Assembly (NCBI GenBank): GCA_021780095.1
Contig: JAJXZK010000373.1
Location: forward strand, 1 to 5,336
Length of the DNA: 5,336 bases
Source of the DNA: Acidobacteriota bacterium
GTDB lineage: Bacteria; Acidobacteriota; Terriglobia; Terriglobales; Acidobacteriaceae
Direction of reading: 5' to 3'
The notes below the pieces were generated by a model, which did no database searches, was not told the origin of the DNA, and saw only the letters and a program-made list of their open reading frames with translations. The translations under genes were made by a program, and so were the position numbers. Below are positions 1 to 4,132 of this stretch, piece by piece. Every line of letters begins with the position of its first letter. The first letter of the stretch is position 1.

Positions 1-253
1 GGTTCAGGATGATGTCGGTCGCGTCTTCGACCACGCCAGGAATCGACTGGAACTCGTGCAGCACGCCTTCAATGTGCACGGCCGTCACTGCGGCGCCTTC
101 TACAGACGACAACAGCACACGCCGCAAGGCGTTGCCGATGGTTGTGCCGAAGCCACGTTCAAATGGCTGCGCGCTGAACTTTCCGTACTTTTCGGTCAAT
201 GTCTCCAGGTCGACTGAGAGACGCTTCGGTTTTTGAAATCCACGCCATAACAT
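1..253 (-). CDS. rpoA: RNA polymerase alpha subunit, N-terminal part (3' end outside window)
   Basis: Alpha dimerises and is the scaffold on which beta and beta' assemble into RNA polymerase. The first 84 codons are visible and the frame runs open off the low-coordinate edge. The product begins [11 protein letters not shown]. It carries the alpha-NTD signature [14 protein letters not shown] at residues 32-45, followed by VLLSS; R45 aligns with the E. coli alpha Arg45 that contacts beta. HIEGVLHEF (60-68) and [12 protein letters not shown] (73-84) are further typical blocks. The ATG at 251-253 is chosen because the family N-terminus starts there; another ATG just downstream is out of frame. 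The Shine-Dalgarno is weak: an AGG lies 9 bases upstream and AGGAAG lies further away. It sits last in the visible cluster, 127 bases after rpsD, as in the alpha operon of many bacteria. The missing part should hold the rest of the NTD, the linker and the promoter-binding CTD. Confidence 0.97.
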   Translation of the reverse strand, partial: MLWRGFQKPKRLSVDLETLTEKYGKFSAQPFERGFGTTIGNALRRVLLSSVEGAAVTAVHIEGVLHEFQSIPGVVEDATDIILN

Positions 254-341
254 AGTTGATTGCCTATCTTCCTGCACAGCGAACGCCGCGAAGCATTCTG
301 CAACGGCCGTGCCTGTTCTCCTCGGTTTGAGTTTGCGGGTG

Positions 342-367
342 CCCAGGTCTCGATTCTGAGACCCGGG
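342..367 (-). other. Hairpin in rpsD-rpoA spacer
   Basis: The 127-base spacer 254-380 has no gene. It contains an inverted repeat that, as minus-strand RNA, pairs CCCGGGUCUC with GAGACCUGGG around the 6-base loop AGAAUC. This is a 10-bp stem with a single G.U pair at the fourth position. On the plus strand that pair would be an A/C mismatch, so the structure favours the rpoA transcript. No run of U follows, so it does not look like an intrinsic terminator. It starts 13 bases after the rpsD stop. It could be an mRNA stability, processing or pause element; its function is unknown. A GAGGAG motif at 318-323 lies downstream but has no well-spaced start codon. Confidence 0.6.
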
Positions 368-380
368 TTATCCAATTTTC

Positions 381-1010
381 TTACTTGCTGTAAAGTTCGA
401 CGATCAGCTGTTCGTTGACGGGCAAGTGAACGTCCTCACGTTTCGGCAAGGAGAGCACTTTGCCGCTCAAATTCTGGCGGTCGATGGCCAGCCACGTCGG
501 GGCTGCACCCGATCCGCTATAGTCGCGAGCGACTTCGAACACCGGCAGCGCTTTGCTGCCTTCGCGAACGCGAATCTCATCGCCGACACTAACTTGATAG
601 GACGGAATGTTGACCTTGCGGCCATTCACTTCCACGTGGCCGTGACGAACCACCTGCCGCGCCTGGCGGCGAGAGGTGGCAAAGCCCAGACGGAAAGCAA
701 CGCTATCCAGACGACGTTCCAACTGCTGGATCAGCAGTTCGCCGGTCACGCCGGGAGCCGCATTGGCCTTCTCATAATACGCGCGAAATTGGCTTTCCAG
801 CGTAAAGTACATACGCTTGGCCTTCTGCTTCTCGCGCAACTGCAGACCGTAGCCTACGATTTTGGCTTTGCGGTCGCGACCGTGCTGGCCAGGAGCAAAA
901 TTCCGCTTCTCAATGGCGCACTTGTCAGAAAAACACCTGGGGCCCTTCAGAAATAACTTGATGCCTTCGCGACGGCAAAGGCGGCAGACTGCTCCGGTAT
1001 AACGTGCCAC
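381..1010 (-). CDS. rpsD: 30S ribosomal protein S4, zinc-binding form
   Basis: S4 is a primary 16S rRNA binder (5' domain) that nucleates 30S assembly and helps line the mRNA entry site. In several bacteria it also represses its own mRNA. The product has 209 residues, the same length as Thermus S4. The N-terminus [12 protein letters not shown] is canonical, and Cys9, Cys12, Cys26 and Cys31 form the zinc site of the 'C+' S4 type. The S4 RNA-binding domain covers about residues 99-160, with [13 protein letters not shown] at 107-119 and the turn [13 protein letters not shown] at 121-133. The C-terminus [14 protein letters not shown] is typical. The start codon is GTG, supported by AGGAG six bases upstream and by alignment of the N-terminus. 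Unlike the tightly packed rpsM-rpsK pair, it follows a 191-base structured spacer, which suggests independent translational control. A 176-codon antisense frame inside it is a shadow. Confidence 0.98.
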   Translation of the reverse strand: MARYTGAVCRLCRREGIKLFLKGPRCFSDKCAIEKRNFAPGQHGRDRKAKIVGYGLQLREKQKAKRMYFTLESQFRAYYEKANAAPGVTGELLIQQLERRLDSVAFRLGFATSRRQARQVVRHGHVEVNGRKVNIPSYQVSVGDEIRVREGSKALPVFEVARDYSGSGAAPTWLAIDRQNLSGKVLSLPKREDVHLPVNEQLIVELYSK

Positions 1011-1016
1011 GTAGTT

Positions 1017-1023
1017 CTCCTAA
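1017..1023 (-). promoter_or_regulatory. Ribosome binding site for rpsD (GTG start)
   Basis: The minus-strand sequence TTAGGAG lies six bases before the GTG at 1008-1010. It is one of the strongest Shine-Dalgarno matches in the window and fixes the non-ATG start. It sits 11 bases after the last leader hairpin (1035-1068), so leader folding could affect its access. Confidence 0.8.
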
Positions 1024-1034
1024 GTTCAGAGGCC

Positions 1035-1068
1035 GACCGGTTTACGGGTAAATCCCTTCGTCCCGGTC
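1035..1068 (-). other. Imperfect hairpin directly upstream of rpsD RBS
   Basis: As minus-strand RNA, GACCGG pairs with CCGGUC (6 bp). They enclose an inner GGG-AUUUA-CCC stem-loop that can extend by two pairs (AC/GU) across a GAA bulge. The hairpin ends 11 bases before the rpsD Shine-Dalgarno, a position suited to modulating ribosome access. Function is not shown by the sequence. Confidence 0.5.
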
Positions 1069-1077
1069 CGCGAAAAT

Positions 1078-1104
1078 CAGCTAGTAGCCTTTGGCCTTTA
1101 GCTG
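1078..1104 (-). other. Leader hairpin with CAGCUA/UAGCUG arms
   Basis: As minus-strand RNA, CAGCUA pairs with UAGCUG (6 bp) around 15 bases that can form a small inner GCC-AAA-GGC stem. The downstream arm is part of an 11-base sequence that also occurs in the heptamer array upstream. The CAGCUA arm could therefore pair with either copy. Confidence 0.45.
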
Positions 1105-1108
1105 TTTA

Positions 1109-1124
1109 CCTACATTGTTGTAGG
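1109..1124 (-). other. Tetraloop hairpin competing with the 1121-1148 hairpin
   Basis: As minus-strand RNA, CCUACA and UGUAGG form a perfect 6-bp stem closed by an ACAA loop. Its first four bases (CCUA, positions 1121-1124) are also the last four bases of the preceding hairpin, so the two structures cannot be complete at once. Confidence 0.5.
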
Positions 1125-1148
1125 ACGAGGCGACTTCACCCCGTCCTA
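1121..1148 (-). other. Ten-base-pair leader hairpin
   Basis: As minus-strand RNA, UAGGACGGGG pairs with CCUCGUCCUA around the 8-base loop UGAAGUCG. One pair is G.U, which as plus-strand sequence would be an A/C mismatch, so the fold fits the rpsK-rpsD transcript. No U-tract follows. Confidence 0.55.
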
Positions 1149-1172
1149 ATAGTTTAACCCACGATCGCCCTG

Positions 1173-1204
1173 GCTGAAAGCTAGCAGCTAGTAGCTAGAA
1201 GCTA
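1173..1204 (-). repeat. Heptamer tandem repeat starting at the rpsK stop codon
   Basis: On the plus strand three exact GCTAGNA units (GCTAGCA, GCTAGTA, GCTAGAA) occupy 1180-1200. They are flanked by a degenerate unit GCTGAAA (1173-1179) and a partial unit GCTA (1201-1204). On the minus strand this reads TAGCTTC, TAGCTAC, TAGCTGC, TAGCTTT, and the first TAG is the rpsK stop. Because 7 is not a multiple of 3, successive TAGs fall in different frames and close all three. Microsatellite-like slippage is a plausible origin. Confidence 0.75.
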
Positions 1205-1621
1205 CACGCGGCGGCGCTTCGGTGGACGGCATCCGTTGTGCGGCACCGGCGTGACGTCCCGAATGGTCCGCACATCAATGCCGGCCGACGCCAATGCACG
1301 AATCGCCGACTCACGACCCGAACCCGGTCCACTCACCCGCACATCGACGGAGCGCATGCCATGTTCACGCGCCTGGCTGGCTGCATTCGATGCTGCCTGC
1401 TGCGCGGCAAATGGAGTGCCTTTGCGCGACCCGCGGAACCCGAGCGACCCGGAGCTCTTCCAGGAAACCGTGTTGCCCTGGCCGTCGGTGATGGTCACGA
1501 TGGTGTTGTTGAACGAGGCTTGAATGTACACCACCCCATACGGAACAACCTTGCGCTCGCGCTTCTTGAATTTCTTGTTCTTGGCGGCCTTGCCGGCAGC
1601 GCCTGCTTGTGCTTTTGCCAT
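1202..1621 (-). CDS. rpsK: 30S ribosomal protein S11
   Basis: S11 lies on the 30S platform, contacts helix 23/24 rRNA with S6/S18 and S7, and helps shape the mRNA exit (E-site) region. The product has 139 residues, about ten more than E. coli S11; the extra length is the Ala/Lys-rich N-terminus (about residues 1-22), a common variable region. The core runs from [16 protein letters not shown] (25-40) through [18 protein letters not shown] (57-74) and [14 protein letters not shown] (97-110). It ends in [13 protein letters not shown]. The Asn-Gly at 129-130 corresponds to the E. coli Asn119 site known to be converted to isoaspartate. The ATG shares one base with the rpsM stop (TAATG) and has only a weak GAAG-like Shine-Dalgarno, so translational coupling to rpsM is likely. 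The TAG stop is the first unit of a heptamer repeat. Confidence 0.98.
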   Translation of the reverse strand: MAKAQAGAAGKAAKNKKFKKRERKVVPYGVVYIQASFNNTIVTITDGQGNTVSWKSSGSLGFRGSRKGTPFAAQQAASNAASQAREHGMRSVDVRVSGPGSGRESAIRALASAGIDVRTIRDVTPVPHNGCRPPKRRRV

Positions 1622-2007
1622 TAGGTCTTCGCCGTCGCTTTCTTCTTGCTGGTTACAGTGCCCTTACGCGGCCCTTTACGGGTGCGTGCATTCGTGTGGG
1701 TGCGCTGTCCCCGGACGGGCAGATTCCGACGATGCCGCAGTCCGCGATAGCTCTGAATTTCAATCAGGCGCTTGATGTGCATGGAGACGTCTTTGCGCAG
1801 GTCGCCTTCCACCTGGCCTTCGCCTTCAATCACCTGACGGATGCGATTGACCTCGTCTTCGCTCAGATCCTGAAGCTTCTTGAACGGATCGACATCCGCC
1901 GCCTTCAGGATTCGCAGCGCGCGAGGGTCGCCGATTCCATAAATGTACGTAAGCGCGATGCGTGCCTGTTTATTCCGCGGCAGATCGACGCCAGCAATAC
2001 GTGCCAT
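1621..2007 (-). CDS. rpsM: 30S ribosomal protein S13
   Basis: S13 sits in the head of the 30S subunit, forms intersubunit bridges with 23S rRNA helix 38 and L5, and its tail contacts the P-site tRNA. The product has 128 residues with the canonical start [13 protein letters not shown]. The helical region [11 protein letters not shown] (21-31) follows, and the signature [30 protein letters not shown] spans residues 87-115. The tail (116-128) is lysine-rich, as expected for tRNA contact. The ATG at 2005-2007 is chosen from this N-terminus and the good GAAGGA eight bases upstream. It overlaps rpsK by one base and follows rpmJ after a 172-base structured spacer. In E. coli the rpsM leader is the S4 target for the alpha operon, so this position is a natural site for feedback control. 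Confidence 0.98.
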   Translation of the reverse strand: MARIAGVDLPRNKQARIALTYIYGIGDPRALRILKAADVDPFKKLQDLSEDEVNRIRQVIEGEGQVEGDLRKDVSMHIKRLIEIQSYRGLRHRRNLPVRGQRTHTNARTRKGPRKGTVTSKKKATAKT

Positions 2008-2015
2008 AGATTTTT

Positions 2016-2021
2016 TCCTTC
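2016..2021 (-). promoter_or_regulatory. Ribosome binding site for rpsM
   Basis: The minus-strand sequence GAAGGA lies eight bases before the rpsM ATG, with an A-rich spacer. It lies 10 bases after the leader hairpin at 2032-2056. Confidence 0.75.
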
Positions 2022-2031
2022 TTCTTGCTTG

Positions 2032-2056
2032 CCCGAAACAGCTTCACCGTTTCAGA
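2032..2056 (-). other. G.U-rich hairpin before rpsM
   Basis: As minus-strand RNA, UCUGAAACGGU pairs with GCUGUUUCGGG around a GAA loop. This is an 11-bp stem with a GAAAC/GUUUC core and four G.U pairs. The stem is poor as plus-strand sequence because those pairs become A/C mismatches. The small loop and many wobbles make its stability uncertain. Confidence 0.45.
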
Positions 2057-2179
2057 GCGGTTAGGCTGACAGCATGTTGAACATCACATCCTGCAGCAAT
2101 GAGCAGCCTGAATCGGGTTCTTCGCAAGCCTTTCTACGGCTAACTCGCCCAATCCCTGCCGGCACGCGCGTCGTCAGAT

Positions 2180-2293
2180 TTATCCCTGGCGCTGTTTGTG
2201 CTTGGTGTTTTCGCAGATCACACGCACCACCCCACGGCGGTGGATGACCTTGCACTTGTCGCAAATCTTCTTTACCGATGCTCGAACTTTCAT
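2180..2293 (-). CDS. rpmJ: 50S ribosomal protein L36, zinc-binding form
   Basis: L36 is the smallest 50S protein and stabilises 23S rRNA near the peptidyl-transferase and factor-binding region late in assembly. The gene encodes 37 residues, the usual length. It begins [14 protein letters not shown] and ends in NTKHKQRQG with a TAA stop. Cys11, Cys14, Cys27 and His32 form the zinc-ribbon ligand set of the 'C+' L36 type; the Zur-regulated paralogue found in some bacteria lacks these ligands. The ATG is preceded by a purine-rich stretch AAGGGGAAG rather than a well-spaced Shine-Dalgarno. It lies 44 bases after infA, the normal neighbour. A 67-codon frame (2061-2264) that overlaps it in another phase has no ribosome binding site and is a shadow. 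Confidence 0.97.
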   Translation of the reverse strand: MKVRASVKKICDKCKVIHRRGVVRVICENTKHKQRQG

Positions 2294-2337
2294 GCTGCCC
2301 ACTTCCCCTTCGTGATTCTCAACTGTGTGCCTACGCG

Positions 2338-2556
2338 CTATTTGTAGCGATAGACGATACGCCCGCGATTCAAATCGTACGGGCTAAGCTCGACCGCAAC
2401 TTTGTCGCCCGGCAGAATGCGAATGAAGTTCTTCCGCATCTTCCCCGACACGTGCGCCAGCACCTGGTGCTTATTTTCCAGTTCCACTCGGAACATGGCA
2501 TTCGGCAACGTCTCCACAACCGTTGCCATTACCTCAATCGCGTCTTCTTTCGACAA
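2338..2556 (-). CDS. infA: Translation initiation factor IF-1 (TTG start)
   Basis: IF-1 binds the 30S A site at helix 44 and, with IF-2 and IF-3, controls start-codon selection. With the TTG at 2554-2556 as start, the product has 72 residues, exactly the E. coli length. It reads M-SKEDAIEV, with [14 protein letters not shown] (15-28), [17 protein letters not shown] (37-53) and [15 protein letters not shown] at the end. This is a single OB fold. TTGGAG six bases upstream supports the TTG. The frame stays open upstream to another TTG at 2628 (96 residues) and has an in-frame ATG at 2592 (84 residues). Neither has a clear Shine-Dalgarno, and the added residues are not part of the family. If an upstream start were used, the protein would carry an unusual N-terminal tail. 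It follows map by 82 bases and precedes rpmJ. Confidence 0.93.
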   Translation of the reverse strand: MSKEDAIEVMATVVETLPNAMFRVELENKHQVLAHVSGKMRKNFIRILPGDKVAVELSPYDLNRGRIVYRYK

Positions 2557-2562
2557 TCGTTG

Positions 2563-2568
2563 CTCCAA
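2563..2568 (-). promoter_or_regulatory. Ribosome binding site for infA (decides TTG start)
   Basis: The minus-strand sequence TTGGAG lies six bases before the TTG at 2554-2556. A short GC hairpin CCCC-GAAGGCU-GGGG (2573-2587) lies just upstream of it. No comparable site precedes the in-frame ATG at 2592. Confidence 0.7.
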
Positions 2569-2638
2569 CCCTCCCCAGCCTTCGGGGCCCATCGGTTTCA
2601 GAAAAACTTTGAACTTCTTTGGCCGCAAAGCGAAATTG

Positions 2639-3388
2639 CTAGGCCGTCAAAACCTCGGCACCGTCCGCACCGACCGCGATCGTATGCTCAAAATGCGCGC
2701 TCAGGCTGCCGTCAACGGTGACTGCTGTCCAGCCATCGCCCAGTACCCGAACTGCATGGCCGCCGGCGTTCACCATCGGCTCAATCGCGAGCACCATTCC
2801 CTGCCGCAACTTCAGTCCCTGCGCTTTGCGTCCGTAATTCGGGATCTGGGGCTCTTCGTGCATCTCGGTCCCAATCCCATGTCCGACAAAGTCACGCACC
2901 ACACTGAATCCCGCAGCTTCCACCACTTCCTGAACCGCCGCGCCCACATCGCCCAGCGTCGAACCAGGCCGAACCACCGCAATCGCGGCTTGCAGCGATT
3001 TCTCGGTCGTATCCAGCAGCCTCTGCGCCGGCTCGGAAATCTTTCCTACCGGCAACGTCGTCGCAGAATCGGCATAGTAGCCATCAATGATCAAGCCGCA
3101 ATCGATCGAAACTACATCGCCTTCCTGCAACGTGCGCTTCGCAGAAGGAATTCCGTGGACCACTTCCTCATTCACCGATGTACACAGCACGCAAGGATAA
3201 TCGTGATATCCCTTGAATGCCGGCACCGCACCCGCTTCGGCGATCTGGGCCTCGGCAATTTTCTCCAGGTCCATGGTCGTCATGCCCGGCGTGATACTTT
3301 TCCGCAGGACGTCCAAAACACTGCGCAGCGCCATTCCACTGCGCCGCATCTTGGCAATCTCTTTTGGCGTTCGAATCACAATCGCCAT
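2639..3388 (-). CDS. map: Methionine aminopeptidase, type I
   Basis: This cytosolic dinuclear-metal enzyme removes the initiator Met from nascent proteins with a small second residue, after deformylation. The product has 249 residues, close to the type Ia length. All catalytic residues of the pita-bread fold are present: His78 (VVHGI), metal ligands Asp96 (SIDCG), Asp107 (YYADSA), His170 (FVGHGIG), Glu203 (AIEPM) and Glu234 (HFEHT). They match E. coli His79, Asp97, Asp108, His171, Glu204 and Glu235. There is no N-terminal SH3-binding or zinc-finger extension. The ATG at 3386-3388 is chosen from the N-terminus [22 protein letters not shown] lies 10 bases upstream and AGGG closer. It starts six bases after the adk stop, so the two are probably co-translated. 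A long antisense frame (2402-3580) crosses it and is a shadow. Confidence 0.98.
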   Translation of the reverse strand: MAIVIRTPKEIAKMRRSGMALRSVLDVLRKSITPGMTTMDLEKIAEAQIAEAGAVPAFKGYHDYPCVLCTSVNEEVVHGIPSAKRTLQEGDVVSIDCGLIIDGYYADSATTLPVGKISEPAQRLLDTTEKSLQAAIAVVRPGSTLGDVGAAVQEVVEAAGFSVVRDFVGHGIGTEMHEEPQIPNYGRKAQGLKLRQGMVLAIEPMVNAGGHAVRVLGDGWTAVTVDGSLSAHFEHTIAVGADGAEVLTA

Positions 3389-3394
3389 CCGTCC

Positions 3395-4132
3395 CTAACT
3401 CCGAAGCCGGACAATGGCGTCCGTAATTGCCCGAGTAATTTCGCCCACCGGCAAATCTCCATTGACCTCGGCGAACCTTGCCATACCGTGGTAATGCTCC
3501 ACCACAGGAGCCGTCATCTCTTCATACATCCGCATGCGCTCGACGAAAACCTCTTCCGTGTCATCCGGCCGCTGCACTAAAACAGTGCCATCTACATCGC
3601 AAACTGTCTCATGTTCTGGCAAACAGAAGAAGATATTGTAGATACGACCACAGGCTGGACAGGAACGGCGACCCGTAATGCGGCGCAAGAGCTTAGTATA
3701 GCTAACTTGAATATTGACAGCAACAATGGGCAGCGTTTCTTTCTCATGGCTCAGTTGCTCATCCAGCCAGATCGCCTGCGGCAATGTTCGCGGAAAACCA
3801 TCCAGAATATAGCCGCGACGCGTGTCCGGCTGGCGCAGCCTGTCCAGTACGATCGCTTCCACTAATTCGTTTGGGATCAGATGACCCGCATCCATCACCT
3901 GGCGCATCTGCACACCCAATGGAGACGCGCTCTTCTCCGGGTCTTTCCGCATATCCCGCAACAAGTCGCCGGTAGAGATCTGAGGAACTGACCACAGCGC
4001 CATAAAAACCTTGGACTGCGTTCCCTTGCCTGCTCCCGGAGGGCCCATCAGCAAAATTGGGCCGGGAGTGAACTTCTCTGCCATCGATGCGCTTGCCGAA
4101 CCCGAATCCCCTTGAGCCGCCTGGGCTACCAT
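3395..4132 (-). CDS. adk: Adenylate kinase with zinc-type lid
   Basis: Adk catalyses ATP + AMP = 2 ADP in the cytosol. The product has 245 residues from the first ATG. The P-loop GPPGAGKGT spans 30-38, the AMP-binding strand STGDLLR 53-59 and DGFPRT 111-116. The LID domain has Cys158, Cys161, Cys178 and Asp181 with C-x2-C-x16-C-x2-D spacing, as in the zinc-binding B. subtilis enzyme. RPDD (188-191) and the arginine after it in VERMRMY are the usual lid-closing and catalytic region. Residues 1-16 are a Ser/Ala/Gly/Gln stretch not typical of the family. An internal ATG at 4082-4084 would give 229 residues, closer to the usual 210-220. The upstream ATG overlaps the secY stop by seven bases (ATGGTAG), favouring translational coupling, with only a weak AGG nearby. 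The true start is unresolved; the function is not in doubt. Confidence 0.96.
   Translation of the reverse strand: MVAQAAQGDSGSASASMAEKFTPGPILLMGPPGAGKGTQSKVFMALWSVPQISTGDLLRDMRKDPEKSASPLGVQMRQVMDAGHLIPNELVEAIVLDRLRQPDTRRGYILDGFPRTLPQAIWLDEQLSHEKETLPIVAVNIQVSYTKLLRRITGRRSCPACGRIYNIFFCLPEHETVCDVDGTVLVQRPDDTEEVFVERMRMYEEMTAPVVEHYHGMARFAEVNGDLPVGEITRAITDAIVRLRS

Larger units (their letters stand above)
1078..1195 (-). repeat. Pair of 11-base direct repeats (CAGCTAGTAGC, plus strand)
   Basis: Identical copies of CAGCTAGTAGC occur at 1078-1088 and 1185-1195, 107 bases apart. The upstream (in transcription) copy lies within the heptamer array and the other forms an arm of the 1078-1104 hairpin. The repeat may be a relic of the array or part of an alternative pairing scheme. 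Confidence 0.7.
1011..1201 (-). promoter_or_regulatory. Structured rpsK-rpsD spacer, candidate rpsD leader
   Basis: These 191 bases hold no gene I can support. In transcription order they contain heptamer repeats (1173-1204, reaching into the rpsK stop), a long hairpin (1121-1148), a second hairpin that shares four bases with the first (1109-1124), a hairpin with arms CAGCUA/UAGCUG (1078-1104), an imperfect hairpin with arms GACCGG/CCGGUC (1035-1068), and then the rpsD Shine-Dalgarno and GTG. Known biology: S4 represses the E. coli alpha operon at the rpsM leader, and B. subtilis rpsD is autoregulated through its own leader. I infer that this spacer could be a comparable S4-responsive leader. 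I did not recognise a described motif in it. No good sigma-70 promoter was found here. Confidence 0.45.
2008..2179 (-). promoter_or_regulatory. rpmJ-rpsM spacer, candidate rpsM leader
   Basis: These 172 bases contain no supportable gene. As minus-strand RNA the spacer can form an outer stem AGGCUG/CAGCCU (2063-2109) that encloses an AUGU-UCA-ACAU stem-loop (2074-2084). A separate hairpin lies at 2032-2056, next to the rpsM Shine-Dalgarno. A short palindrome TGCCGGCA lies at 2157-2164. The spacer starts the rpsM-rpsK-rpsD-rpoA group, the set controlled by S4 at the rpsM leader in E. coli. A similar role here is inferred from position only; I do not recognise the E. coli pseudoknot. No convincing promoter was found. 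Confidence 0.35.

Noticed and set aside
264..296. Ten-codon minus-strand ORF ([10 protein letters not shown]) before rpoA
   Set aside because: The GAGGAG upstream is 21 bases away, too far to serve it. A short ORF of this size is easily random.
342..367. Intrinsic terminator after rpsD
   Set aside because: The hairpin is present but is followed by GCACCCGC on the transcript, without a U-tract, and rpoA continues on the same strand.
426..956. 176-codon plus-strand frame inside rpsD
   Set aside because: It is antisense to a highly conserved S4 gene, with no ribosome site and no recognisable domain.
1140..1185. Promoter-like TTTCAG-17-TAAACT on the minus strand after rpsK
   Set aside because: The -35 element matches the sigma-70 consensus at only two positions. 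The match is too weak to call a promoter.
2074..2084. Palindrome ATGTTGAACAT as an operator site
   Set aside because: It is a single short site inside an mRNA leader, with no promoter nearby. It is better explained as part of RNA folding or chance.
2061..2264. 67-codon minus-strand frame over rpmJ and the rpsM leader
   Set aside because: It reads rpmJ in another phase, starts at TTG without a Shine-Dalgarno, and has no family resemblance.
2402..3580. 392-codon open frame on the plus strand
   Set aside because: It lies antisense to infA, map and adk, all certain genes. The protein is rich in His/Arg/Asn as expected of a shadow frame and shows no family motif.
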